A program made the translations under genes and the position numbers. A stretch of 64,000 nt of DNA from JBGAHD01 sp044226395 (GTDB taxonomy: Bacteria; Pseudomonadota; Gammaproteobacteria; Xanthomonadales; Ahniellaceae): contig JBGAHD010000002.1 of NCBI GenBank assembly GCA_044226395.1, positions 992,001 to 1,056,000 on the forward strand, read 5' to 3'. The notes beneath the pieces are model-generated. The model saw only the letters and a list, made by a program, of their open reading frames with translations. It made no database searches and had not been told where the DNA came from. Each line of letters begins with the position of its first letter. Position 1 is the stretch's first letter. Positions 18,170 through 27,006 of the stretch are shown here, one piece after another.

Positions 18170-20938
18170 GTGGACGCCCAGCGCTGGCAACGGCAATGGC
18201 AGTTGTTTCATCAGGCGCTGGCCTGCGAGCCCGGCGCGCGCGCGGCGTGGCTGGTCGAGCATTGCGCCGACGACGACGCGCTGCGCGTCGAAGTGCTGGC
18301 CTTGCTCGAGGCACACGAGGGTGAACTGACGCCGCTCGATCGCGCGCCGACGCACGCGGTCGGTGAAGGCTTGCAAGTCGGACAGGTCGTGGGTCGGTTT
18401 CGCGTCGTGCGCGAACTGGGCCAGGGCGGCATGGGCCGCGTCTATCTGGTCGAGCGCGCCGAGGGCGATTTCGTGCAGCGCGGGGCGTTGAAGTTGCTCG
18501 CGCCGGGTCTGGCGAGCAGTGCGCTGGCGCAACGGCTGCAGCGCGAGCGACAGATCCTCGCGCACCTCGATCACCCGCACATCGCGCGTCTGCTCGACGG
18601 CGGCAATCTCGCGCCCGGCGCGCCGTATCTGGTGATGGCCTATATCGAAGGCGAGACCATCGATGCCTATTGCCAGCGCACGCGCGCGCCGCTGTCGACG
18701 CGCGTGAGTCTGGTGCTGCAATTGTGCGAGGCGCTGGACTACGCGCACCGCCACCTCGTCGTGCACCGCGATCTCAAGCCCAGCAATGTGCTGGTCGATG
18801 CCGAGGGCCGCGCGATCTTGCTCGACTTCGGCATCGCCAAGCTGCTCGACACGACCGGCGACGATCAGGCCACCGAAGCCCACGGCCTGCGCCTATTCAC
18901 CGCGCGCTACGCCTCGCCCGAACAACTGCGCGGCGAGCCCATGGGCACGGCCACCGATGTCTATTCGCTGGGCGTGTTGTTGTACGAACTCGTCGCCGAA
19001 CGCGCGCCCTACGACACCACGGGCGTCGCGCCCGAGCGCATCGCCGCGCGCATTGTCGACGCGCCGCCGCCGAGTCTGGGTCGACGCACGCCTTGGGGCG
19101 AGACCCTGCCCGCCGAGTTCGACTGGATCGCGCGCCGCGCGCTCGATGCTGATCCCGCGCGGCGCTATGCCAGCGCTGGCGCGCTGGCGGAAGACCTGCG
19201 TGCGCTGCTCGCGCATCGGCCCGTGCGCGCGCGACCCGATTCCGCGGCGTATCGCGCGCGCAAGTTTCTGCGGCGACGCTGGCCCTGGGTCGCGATGCTT
19301 GGCGTGTTCGTGATCACGGTCGGTGCTTTCACATGGCGCGTGGCGCGCGAAACCGCGCGCACGCGCGAGGCGCTCGAACTCACGCGTATTGAACGCGATC
19401 GCAGCGAACGAACGGCGGCGTTCCTCGCCGATATGTTCCGCCAAGCCGACAGCACGCAAAGCGGCGGCGCCGAGATCAGCGCGCGCGAGTTGCTGGCGCG
19501 CGGGCGCCTTGCGCTCGCGGGTCGCGAGGATCTACCGCTGACCGCGCGAGCGACCTTGCTCAACACGCTCGCCGATGTGCATCGCAATCTGGGCTTGTAT
19601 GCCGAAGCCGCTGAACTGGCCGAGCAATCGCGCGATGTCGCCATCGCGATGAACGATGACGCCGCGCGCGCCGATGCGCTGCTGCGCCTGGGCCAGGCGC
19701 GCGAACAAGCCGGCGCGCATCGCGAGGCCGAAACCGCGCTGCGCGAAGCGCTCTCGTTGCGCGAACGCGCGCGCGAACCACAGTCCATCGCCGATACCGC
19801 CGAATGGCTGGCGATCACGCTGCAATCGCTCGGTCGTCATGATGAAGCCAAGCCGCTGTTCCAACTCGCCGTCGATCTGCGCGCGACCTTGCCCCTCACC
19901 GATGGGCGTCGCGCCGATGCCGCGTTGCGCTTGGGCTCGTGGTATTGGACCGCCGGCCAACTCGACGAAGCCGCCCGTTGGTACGGCCAAGCGCTCGACG
20001 CGCGTCGGGCCGGCCACACCAGCGACTGGCCCGAGCTCGCACGCGCGCTGGACGCCAACGCCGCGCTTGCCCACGCGCAAGGCCGCTACGCCGACGCGCA
20101 ACCGCTGTTCGCGGAAGCACTCGCGCTGCGTCGTCGCGTGCTCGGCGATCAGCATCGCCTTACCGCCGACACGCTTAGCAACTACGGCGCCTGTCTGTTC
20201 GACGCCGGCGAACCCGCGCGCGCCGAACCGCTGCTGCGCGAAGCCATCGCCATCTACGAACGCGTGCTGCCGCCCAATGCCGCGCCCATGGCCAAGGCGC
20301 TCAACAACCTCGCCCTCGTGCGTCAGCAAGCCGATGCCTTCGACGAAGCACAGTCATTGTACGAACGCGCGCTCGCGATCTATCGCATCGCCTACGGCGA
20401 ACGCCATGCGCGCGTCGCTGGCACCTTGAACAACCTCGGCCTGCTCGCCGAAGAACGCGGCGACCTCGACCACGCGCGCGACCGTTACGAACAAGCCCTG
20501 CGCCTGCAACGCGAAATCCTCGAACCGCGAAACCCCCAACTCGCCTACGGCCTCACCAACCTCGCCCGCGTCCGCTACTGGCAAGGCGCCACTGCCGAAG
20601 CGCGCGCCGCCTTCGAGGAAGCCCTGCAAATCCGCCGCGCCGCGCTACCGCCCGATCATCCCGCGCTGGCCGAAACGCTGACTTGGTATGGCCATGCGCG
20701 ATGCGAGGAAGGTGAGCCGGCGATTACTTTGTTGCGCGAGGCGTTGAGGATTCGCGAGGCGAAGTTGGCGCCCGACAATCCCGCGTTGAATGACACGCGC
20801 GCAATCCTGGGTGCGTGCTTGTTTCGACAAGGGTCGATCAAAGAAGGCCAGGCGATGGTGGCGGCGGTGCGCGAGGAGATCGTCGCGCGCCGCGGTCGAC
20901 ACGATCCGCTCGTGGGCGAGTTGGATGCGGTGAGATAG
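18170..20938 (+). CDS. Transmembrane Ser/Thr protein kinase with long TPR region
   Basis: The product has 922 residues and a GTG start at 18170 with GGGGGAG ~10 nt upstream. Kinase domain ~77-345: glycine loop GQGGMG (84-89), Lys108, catalytic HRDLKPSN (199-206), DFG (219-221) and YASPEQ. A membrane helix lies at ~371-389. The rest is a chain of tetratricopeptide repeats (NNLGLLAEERGDLDHARDRY type) of the kind seen in kinase-TPR sensors. It is a normal RD kinase, unlike the copy at 12912. It stands divergent from its presumed partner sigma factor at 17538-18095. The TPR part may bind a protein or peptide signal outside the cytoplasmic membrane. No ligand is evident. Confidence 0.9.
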   Translation: MDAQRWQRQWQLFHQALACEPGARAAWLVEHCADDDALRVEVLALLEAHEGELTPLDRAPTHAVGEGLQVGQVVGRFRVVRELGQGGMGRVYLVERAEGDFVQRGALKLLAPGLASSALAQRLQRERQILAHLDHPHIARLLDGGNLAPGAPYLVMAYIEGETIDAYCQRTRAPLSTRVSLVLQLCEALDYAHRHLVVHRDLKPSNVLVDAEGRAILLDFGIAKLLDTTGDDQATEAHGLRLFTARYASPEQLRGEPMGTATDVYSLGVLLYELVAERAPYDTTGVAPERIAARIVDAPPPSLGRRTPWGETLPAEFDWIARRALDADPARRYASAGALAEDLRALLAHRPVRARPDSAAYRARKFLRRRWPWVAMLGVFVITVGAFTWRVARETARTREALELTRIERDRSERTAAFLADMFRQADSTQSGGAEISARELLARGRLALAGREDLPLTARATLLNTLADVHRNLGLYAEAAELAEQSRDVAIAMNDDAARADALLRLGQAREQAGAHREAETALREALSLRERAREPQSIADTAEWLAITLQSLGRHDEAKPLFQLAVDLRATLPLTDGRRADAALRLGSWYWTAGQLDEAARWYGQALDARRAGHTSDWPELARALDANAALAHAQGRYADAQPLFAEALALRRRVLGDQHRLTADTLSNYGACLFDAGEPARAEPLLREAIAIYERVLPPNAAPMAKALNNLALVRQQADAFDEAQSLYERALAIYRIAYGERHARVAGTLNNLGLLAEERGDLDHARDRYEQALRLQREILEPRNPQLAYGLTNLARVRYWQGATAEARAAFEEALQIRRAALPPDHPALAETLTWYGHARCEEGEPAITLLREALRIREAKLAPDNPALNDTRAILGACLFRQGSIKEGQAMVAAVREEIVARRGRHDPLVGELDAVR

Positions 20939-20941
20939 CGA

Positions 20942-21259
20942 GTGTCGTGTTCCCTAGTGGCAAGTTGCTATCTAACCAAGTTGGAAAGCGAAGTTCTCGG
21001 ACGGCGGGCGCGACAGCGGCCGGCGCCATGGGTCTTCGCGCAAGAGCCGATCTATCGCACCATGGGTAGGTGTTTCGACGACGCGCCGAGCACCAACACG
21101 CAACGCGTGGGCGCGGCGACGGTGACGTTCAGGGGCTGCGCGTCGGCGACACTGGACTATCAGTTCGACGACAGCGAAGTGGCCGAGCCTTTCGCGCGAC
21201 GGCTGGGCACGATCGCCTTGCAGCGGATTGGCGGTTGCGCGAGTTCTTCTTCGCGGTGA
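20942..21259 (+). pseudogene. Remnant of a secreted protein: only the C-terminal domain survives
   Basis: The frame has no credible start or signal peptide. From about 21047 the product reads EPIYRTMGRCFDD, then NTQRVGAATVTFRG, CASATLDYQFDD and LQRIGGCA. I recall this run (IYRT.GG.FD ... VG.ATL.F..C ... LQRIGGC) as the C-terminal domain of larger exported proteins in Lysobacterales. Here the upstream part is missing and the preceding ~35 residues are basic and unlike it. The region is squeezed between the kinase stop and the convergent permease stop. A deletion of the 5' part is the simplest reading. An unrelated small gene cannot be ruled out. Confidence 0.5.
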
Positions 21260-21289
21260 ACGCCGCGCGGTCGCGAATTTCGCGCCGCG

Positions 21290-23707
21290 CTAGGACCGTA
21301 ACACCGTCACCGCCGGCACATTCGCCGCGCGCCGCGCGGGCAGCCACGAGGCCAGGGCGGCGACGCCGAGCAAAATGGTGCCGATGCCAAGGTAAGTGAT
21401 CGGGTTGCCCGGGTGCACGCCGAACAAGAGGCCGCGCATCAGGAATGCGGCAATGAGCGCGCACGCAAGCCCAATGCCCAGGCCCCACAGCGCGAGCACC
21501 ACGCCTTGGCGCAGCACCATGCGACGCACGGCGATGGGCGGCGCGCCGAGCGCGAGGCGGATGCCGAATTCGGCGTTGCGTTGGCCGACCGAGTACGCCA
21601 TCACCGCGTACACGCCGAAGCTCGCCAGGAACAAGGCGAGCAAGGCGAAGCCCGCGAGCAGGTTGGTGGTCAGTCGGCGATCGGCGCTGTTCTGCGCGAC
21701 GATGGCGTCGAGCGTGTTGACATTGGTCAGCGCGATCGCGGGGTCGACGTCCTTGAGCGCTTGGCGCAGCGATTCGGTGAAGCCAGCCGGATCGCCGGTG
21801 ACGCGCACGATCAGGAAGGCGAAGTTCTCGGGCCGTTGCGCGCTGGGGTGGAAGAATTCGGCGACCGGTTCTTGCGTGAGATTGACCGTGCGCACGTCGG
21901 CGACCACGCCGACGATCTCGGCCTCGCGCTGACCCATGCCGGTGACGAGGTGCTTGCCGAGCGGATCCTGATTCGGAAACTCCGCGCGCGCGAGCGTTTC
22001 GTTGATGATGATCGCGGCCGGCGTTTCCGGCGTGTCGCGCTCATTGAAGTCGCGACCGTGCAGCAGCGGAATGCCCAGCGTGCTGAAGTAGCCGGCGCTG
22101 ACGATGTGGCGCAGGCCGTTCTTCTGTTCGGCGATCGGTGGCAGGGCGCGACCGGTGGGGGCGTAGGGCGCGCCGCCGGCGAAGCCGTTGAGCGGCACGC
22201 TGTCGCCGATCGCGGCGGCGCGCACGCCGGGAATGCGCGCCAGGCGCTCGCGCAACGCGCCGTAGAAATTCGCCAGCGCGATGGAACCATCGGGATAGCG
22301 GTTCTGCGGCGCTTGGATCAAGCCCGTCAGCACGCCATCGGCGCGAAAGCCCGGATCGACGCGCTGCATTTGAATCGCGCTCGTGACCAGCAAGGCCGCG
22401 CCCACCAGCAGCAGGAACGACAAAGCAATCTCGCCCACGAGCAAACCCGCGCGCAGCCGATGCTGGCCGCGGCCGGCGGTCGATTCGCGATTGGCGTCAT
22501 GCAGCGCGTGACCGAGCGCGGACTCGCGCAGTTGGAATAGCGGAATGAGGCCGAGCAGCAGGCCGGTCGCGACGGCGATGCCCAGCGTGAACAGCAGCAC
22601 GGGGGCGTCGATGCTGATCTCTTCCAGGCGCGGAATCGCGCCGATGTTGGCGACCTTCAACAAGCCCAAGCCCCACCACGCGAGCATCAAGCCCAACGCG
22701 GCGCCCGCGAGCGCGAGCAGCAGGTTCTCGCTGACCATCTCCGCCAGCACATGACGCCGACGCGCGCCCAGCGCGAAGCGAATGGCCAGTTGCTTGCGCC
22801 GCGCGATGTGGCGCGTCAACACGAGGTTGGCGACATTCGCCGCGGCCAGCATCAGCAGGCAACTGACGGCGGCGAACAGCAGCGAGAAGGTCTGACGTTG
22901 ATTGCCGACGAGGGCTTGCAGCATCGGGCCAACTTCGGCGACGGCCTTGGCGTCGGCATTGGTCGGATGCGCCTGCGCATCGGCGGCGGCGATGACGCGC
23001 ACGGCTTCGCGGGCGCGTTCGGGCGAGACGCCGGGCTTGAGCCGGCCGACCAGGTTGAAGAAGAAGCCACCGCCCTCGATCTGCACCGGCACCAGGAAGG
23101 ACACGTTCTTCGGTTGCGCGGTCCACACTTGCACTTGGTTCATCGGAAACGCGGACAGTTGTCGTGGCATCACGCCGACGATGGTGTGCGCGCGGCCGTC
23201 GAGCTGGAGGATGCTGCCGAGCACGTCTTCGCGCCCGCCGAGCGTGCGCTGCCAATACGTGTGACTGACGATGGCCACGAGCGCGCCGCCGTCGCGATCT
23301 TCATCGGCGGTGAAGTTGCGACCCAGGCGCGGCGCCACGCCCAGCGTCGGAAAGAAATCGTGCGAGACCTGCATGCCGGTGACTTGCTCGGGCGTCTCGC
23401 CGCCAGTCACGGTGAAGGCGGTGCCGATGGAGACGCCGATCGACTCGAACACATCTTGGCGCGCGCGGATCGCTTCGATGCGCGGCCAGGACATGCCGAG
23501 GTTATCGACTTGCTGCACCGTGTCCGACGAGGTGACTTGCATCAGCCGCTCGGGCTCGGCGTAGGGCAGGGGCCGCAGGAAGATCGTGTTGATCACGCTG
23601 AAGATCGCCGCGTTGGCGCCAATGCCCAGGGCCAGGGCGACGATCGCCAACAGGGCGAATCCGGGCGCGCGCGCCAGGCCGCGCAGGGCGTTGAGGACAC
23701 TTCGCAT
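21290..23707 (-). CDS. MacB/FtsX-family (ADOP-type) permease without an ATPase partner
   Basis: The protein has 805 residues. The ATG at 23707 (MRSVLNALRGLARAPGFALLA) has AAGGTGG upstream. It contains two permease halves. Each has a MacB-type periplasmic core (FFPTLGVAPRLGRNFTADED and YFSTLGIPLLHGRDFNERD) and an FtsX-type membrane block, with helices at ~12-32, at ~260-400 (LLFAAVSCLLMLAAANVANL and others) and near the C-terminus (LASFGVYAVMAYSVGQRNAE). Two fused halves with an N-terminal helix is the layout called 'duplicated orphan permease' in Acidobacteria. No ABC ATPase or membrane-fusion gene lies beside it. It may export a lipid or peptide, or act mechanically like FtsX. The substrate is unknown. 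Confidence 0.8.
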   Translation of the reverse strand: MRSVLNALRGLARAPGFALLAIVALALGIGANAAIFSVINTIFLRPLPYAEPERLMQVTSSDTVQQVDNLGMSWPRIEAIRARQDVFESIGVSIGTAFTVTGGETPEQVTGMQVSHDFFPTLGVAPRLGRNFTADEDRDGGALVAIVSHTYWQRTLGGREDVLGSILQLDGRAHTIVGVMPRQLSAFPMNQVQVWTAQPKNVSFLVPVQIEGGGFFFNLVGRLKPGVSPERAREAVRVIAAADAQAHPTNADAKAVAEVGPMLQALVGNQRQTFSLLFAAVSCLLMLAAANVANLVLTRHIARRKQLAIRFALGARRRHVLAEMVSENLLLALAGAALGLMLAWWGLGLLKVANIGAIPRLEEISIDAPVLLFTLGIAVATGLLLGLIPLFQLRESALGHALHDANRESTAGRGQHRLRAGLLVGEIALSFLLLVGAALLVTSAIQMQRVDPGFRADGVLTGLIQAPQNRYPDGSIALANFYGALRERLARIPGVRAAAIGDSVPLNGFAGGAPYAPTGRALPPIAEQKNGLRHIVSAGYFSTLGIPLLHGRDFNERDTPETPAAIIINETLARAEFPNQDPLGKHLVTGMGQREAEIVGVVADVRTVNLTQEPVAEFFHPSAQRPENFAFLIVRVTGDPAGFTESLRQALKDVDPAIALTNVNTLDAIVAQNSADRRLTTNLLAGFALLALFLASFGVYAVMAYSVGQRNAEFGIRLALGAPPIAVRRMVLRQGVVLALWGLGIGLACALIAAFLMRGLLFGVHPGNPITYLGIGTILLGVAALASWLPARRAANVPAVTVLRS

Positions 23708-23843
23708 GGGCCACCTTCGCCTCGCGGCGTGCAATCGGGTTCGCAATCGGGCGATCAAGCAATCGATATGCCATGGCCCGCGGGCTTTTGCGATCAAGGG
23801 CTTGGTGCGTGAAGGCGAGTGCTTGTCGCGGGAGTGAACGCGA

Positions 23844-24015
23844 GGGTGTTCGGTTTTGAGCGGGAAGCGCGGGTGCCCCGATCTCGCGGAACTCTCGTCG
23901 AAATCGTGGGTGTCCCAAAACGTGGGTGTCCCGAAAAGCGGATCGCTCGGAATCTTGGGTGTCCTGATCCGGAAACGCGGGGTCCCAGGCTCGCGGTCCG
24001 ATTGATGAATGTCCC
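23844..24015. repeat. Cluster of seven degenerate GGGTGTCC repeats
   Basis: Copies or near copies start at 23844 (GGGTGTTC), 23871 (GGGTGCCC), 23908 and 23924 (both GGGTGTCCC), 23957 (GGGTGTCC), 23979 (GGGGTCCC) and 24008 (AATGTCCCC). They are 16-37 bp apart and are often followed by a CGGAA or CGAAAA element. They fill most of the 350-bp gap between the divergent permease (start 23707) and secreted-protein (start 24091) genes. I found no such cluster elsewhere in the window. The spacing is too irregular for a CRISPR. The role is unknown. Confidence 0.6.
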
Positions 24016-24090
24016 CATCTCGGAACCTGGTGGCGCGAACTCGCCGCCCGCGTCGCATTGATGGGCAGTTTCCCCGCGATGGAGCTGTCC

Positions 24091-25419
24091 ATGGATGCTT
24101 GGCGAGGTGGTTGGACGCGCTGGACGCGCGTGATGGTCGTGCTGGCATTGGCGATGGCGTGTGGCGATGCGGCCGCGCAGTTCGCATCCACGCAACGGCT
24201 GAGCAATCCCAATGGCCGCGTGGTGCTGGAGTTGCGTCGGGGCACGCAGCCGGCGAATCCGAACTTGCTGTTCACGGCGGCGATCACGGCGGGGCCGACC
24301 GGGGGCACGACCAGCGTGTTGTTGCAGCAGGCGTACGTGAGCGACATCTTCAATCCTTCCGCGCCCGCGGCCGGATGGACGACGGTGCGCAGCACCAGCA
24401 CGGCCTTCGCGCTGGGCGGCGGTTGCGGGCGCAATAACCTGATCGACTTTCCCTACATCAACAACAATCGGCCGGAGATTTTGCGCATCACCGGTACAAC
24501 GCACACCATCGTCACGCCCGGCATTCCGGGCAACAACGATCAGTACGACAGCATCGATTGCGTGGTGCAAAGCGATGGCCGCGTGCTCTACACGCTGAGC
24601 AATCGCACGCGGCGCAAGCTGGAACTGCGCCGGGATCAGGGCAATCAGCTGGTGTTGGTGCGCGACAACTTCGGCACGATCATCACACCCTTCGTGGGCG
24701 GCATTCGGCCGGCGATCTCGCGCTTCTGGCGTTTGCTGCCAGCGCCCGTGGCGCCGGCCAGCCTCGATGCGCCGACCGGCCGGCCGATCCTGAAGAACGA
24801 CTTCGTCGTGTTCTTTCTGGAAACCATCGTGCCCGAGACCCAGGTTTTGAAGATTCTCAACGTGCTCGACGATGAAGCCACGACCCCGCGCGCCACGTGC
24901 ACGGGTCCCACCACCACCGCGCCCGCCGGCTTCACCATTCCCAAGGAGGCGGCGGTCGGGCAGGGCGTCGCGCTTGGACCCTCGCGCAATGATGGTCTGC
25001 TGTGGGGCGACTTCTTCACGCCCGGCGATGGTGGCTGCACGCAACTGCAACCCGCCGAATCGTTCGGCGCGACCGGACCATTCAGTCAGTACACCTGGAG
25101 CGGCGTGCTGATCACGCAGCCGCCGCCGGACCTCAATCGCTTGTGGGCGCTGCAGTACTCGGTGCTGATGTCGGCCAATACCGCGGTGATCATCGACAAT
25201 GGCGCGCGCCGCACCTTCACCAATCCCTTCGCCGGTCGTGGCGGACCGCTCACGGGTTGCGCGCTCACCGGCAGCGAGTTCGATGTCGCTCAACTCGCGA
25301 TTGGTCCGGGCCCGAGTAACACGCAAGTGCAGCACAGCCTGATCGTCGCCGATGCGCAGGAGACGATCATGGGCAGCAGCATGGAGGAAGCCTTCGACAC
25401 GGCGTCGCGTTGCGACTAG
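24091..25419 (+). CDS. Exported protein of unknown family
   Basis: The protein has 442 residues. Several in-frame starts exist (24058 TTG, 24061, 24079). I chose the ATG at 24091 because GGAG (24081-24084) stands 6 nt before it and a signal peptide follows directly (VMVVLALAMACGDAAAQ). The mature part has paired cysteines (GGGCGRNN, IDCVVQ, TCTGP, GGCTQL, GCALTG) and an alternating hydrophobic pattern suggesting beta structure. No domain or catalytic motif is recognised. Near the end IMGSSMEEAF looks like a degenerate version of the [DN][GS]FE tail on other exported proteins here. It is divergent from the orphan permease, with the repeat cluster between them. Confidence 0.6.
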   Translation: MDAWRGGWTRWTRVMVVLALAMACGDAAAQFASTQRLSNPNGRVVLELRRGTQPANPNLLFTAAITAGPTGGTTSVLLQQAYVSDIFNPSAPAAGWTTVRSTSTAFALGGGCGRNNLIDFPYINNNRPEILRITGTTHTIVTPGIPGNNDQYDSIDCVVQSDGRVLYTLSNRTRRKLELRRDQGNQLVLVRDNFGTIITPFVGGIRPAISRFWRLLPAPVAPASLDAPTGRPILKNDFVVFFLETIVPETQVLKILNVLDDEATTPRATCTGPTTTAPAGFTIPKEAAVGQGVALGPSRNDGLLWGDFFTPGDGGCTQLQPAESFGATGPFSQYTWSGVLITQPPPDLNRLWALQYSVLMSANTAVIIDNGARRTFTNPFAGRGGPLTGCALTGSEFDVAQLAIGPGPSNTQVQHSLIVADAQETIMGSSMEEAFDTASRCD

Positions 25420-25480
25420 GGTCGCGCGAAGGACTCGATCGCGCGTCCGGGGTCGCGAGGCGCGATCCACGCGAACGCGA

Positions 25481-25948
25481 TCACGCGCGATCGATGCGCG
25501 CCGCGTAGCAGCCGCGGCGCGCGTAGTGCGCGTGCAGGTAGCGCGTGTCGGGGTTGTCGAACAGGCGCGTGATCGCGGACTCGAGTTCGCGGCCGTCGAT
25601 CACGTCGGCATCGATGATCTCGTCGCGCGCGTCGAAGGCGCGCAGCGACAGTAGGCGTGAGCGCATGACCTCGGGCACTTCGTCGACGCGATCAAAGCGC
25701 TCGCGCGCGCCTTCGAGCACGAACACGGCGTGACTCGCGCGATACGGATTGTCGGCCGGCTGATGCGTGTAGTTGATCAGGATCACGCGCTCGCCGATCT
25801 CGGCGTCGCGCAGCTCGATGCGATCGGGAAAGCCGGGCTTGCTGCTCGCAACGTGACGGCGCGCGCCGTGCGCAGCCAAGGCCGCGTCGTCGAGGCCGAA
25901 CAGATGCTGGAACGGTTCGGCCGGCAGGCCGGTGATACGAAAACTCAT
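25481..25948 (-). CDS. DUF1203 family protein
   Basis: The protein has 155 residues and an ATG start at 25948 with a strong AAGGAG ribosome site. The pattern MSFRITGLPAEPFQHLF, HVASSKPGFPDRIELRDAEIGE, ILINYTHQPADNPYRASHAVFV is that of DUF1203, a widespread small cytoplasmic family without known function. It is the last gene in a same-strand run plsC-like, yheT-like, DUF1203, separated from the hydrolase stop by 53 bp, so it may be co-transcribed with them. There is no signal peptide or membrane segment. Confidence 0.8.
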   Translation of the reverse strand: MSFRITGLPAEPFQHLFGLDDAALAAHGARRHVASSKPGFPDRIELRDAEIGERVILINYTHQPADNPYRASHAVFVLEGARERFDRVDEVPEVMRSRLLSLRAFDARDEIIDADVIDGRELESAITRLFDNPDTRYLHAHYARRGCYAARIDRA

Positions 25949-26001
25949 GACGGGCTCCTTGCGGACATGGCGCGCATTTCAGCGCGCGCCCGCGCGGGCC
26001 G

Positions 26002-27006
26002 CTATCCGGAATTTGCGCGCGCCATCTCGGCCAGGTGCTGCACCAGATAATCCTCGGCGTAACTCTGGAGCGACCAGTCGCGAATGAAGCCGCAATGGCC
26101 GCCGTGCGGCGCGATGTCGAGGGTTACGTGACTGGGCAAATGCAGGCTACGGAAATCATCGACCGGAATGATCGGATCGTCCTGCGCGGTCAGAATCGTC
26201 GCGGGCACGCGCAGGCTGGCCAAACGATCGCCGTGCAGCGAATAGCCGTCGAGATACTGCTCCAGCGTGCCGTATTCGGTGTAGCGCGTGATCAGTTCGG
26301 CGGTGAGCTCGCGCATGCGCTGGCCGAGAAAGCGCTGATCGAAAACATAGGCATCGGGAAACAGCGCTTGCTTGCGCTTGAGCGAATCGCGCCATTTGCG
26401 CATGAAATACGCGTGGTAGAACCACGGCGCGCTTTCGATCGCATCGAGAATGCCCACGGGCCGAATGGCCGGGCACACGGCCACGACCTTGGCGATGGGC
26501 AGATCGTGCTCGGGCGCGCGCAGCGCCACGCGCAAGGCGAAATTGCCGCCCAGCGAAAAGCCCGCCAGCGCCAAGGGCCGACGCGCGTAGCGTCGCGAAA
26601 GATCGCCGATCGCGCCGACCACTTCCTGGATGCGGCAGGAATGAAAGATCTCGCGATTGAGGTGATGCGTGTCGCCGTGATCGCGAAAATTCAGGCGGAA
26701 GACGTCATAGCCTTCCTCGAGCAAACGCGCGCCGACGTTGAGGATATAGCTCGACGTGGCCGAGCCTTCCCAGCCGTGCAGCAACACGACCAGGCCGCGT
26801 GCTTCCTCGCGCGCGCTCTGCGCGGCGTGAAAGCCTTGCAGGCGCACGCCGTCGCCGCCGTCGAGCAGAACTTCGCGCGAGGCCTCGAGCACCACGCGAT
26901 GCCGCTCGCGAAAGCGCCAGCGCCGCAAGGCGCTCGAGGCCAGCACCGATTGCACGTGCGGATTGCGCAGCAGACCGCGCGGGCGGAAGTGCTCAGGCCG
27001 CATCAT
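26002..27006 (-). CDS. YheT-family alpha/beta hydrolase
   Basis: The protein has 334 residues. It is an alpha/beta hydrolase fold with oxyanion-loop region VVLLHGWEGSATS, nucleophile elbow GFSLGGN, acid residue in TAQDDPIIP and histidine in APHGGHCGF, together the usual Ser-Asp-His triad. The start RPEHFRPRGLLRNPHVQSVL is the YheT family signature. Substrates for the family are poorly defined. The start codons at 27006 and 27003 lie inside the end of the upstream acyltransferase gene (overlap 14 or 11 nt), so the two are probably co-translated. Pairing with an acyltransferase hints at lipid or ester metabolism, but this is inference. Confidence 0.85.
   Translation of the reverse strand: MMRPEHFRPRGLLRNPHVQSVLASSALRRWRFRERHRVVLEASREVLLDGGDGVRLQGFHAAQSAREEARGLVVLLHGWEGSATSSYILNVGARLLEEGYDVFRLNFRDHGDTHHLNREIFHSCRIQEVVGAIGDLSRRYARRPLALAGFSLGGNFALRVALRAPEHDLPIAKVVAVCPAIRPVGILDAIESAPWFYHAYFMRKWRDSLKRKQALFPDAYVFDQRFLGQRMRELTAELITRYTEYGTLEQYLDGYSLHGDRLASLRVPATILTAQDDPIIPVDDFRSLHLPSHVTLDIAPHGGHCGFIRDWSLQSYAEDYLVQHLAEMARANSG

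Noticed and set aside
21413..23812. Two long plus-strand frames opposite the permease gene
   Set aside because: They are antisense to clear membrane-helix coding sequence. The products are His/Arg/Gln-rich without motifs.
23844..24015. CRISPR array
   Set aside because: The repeats are short (8-9 bp), degenerate and irregularly spaced, and there are no cas genes.
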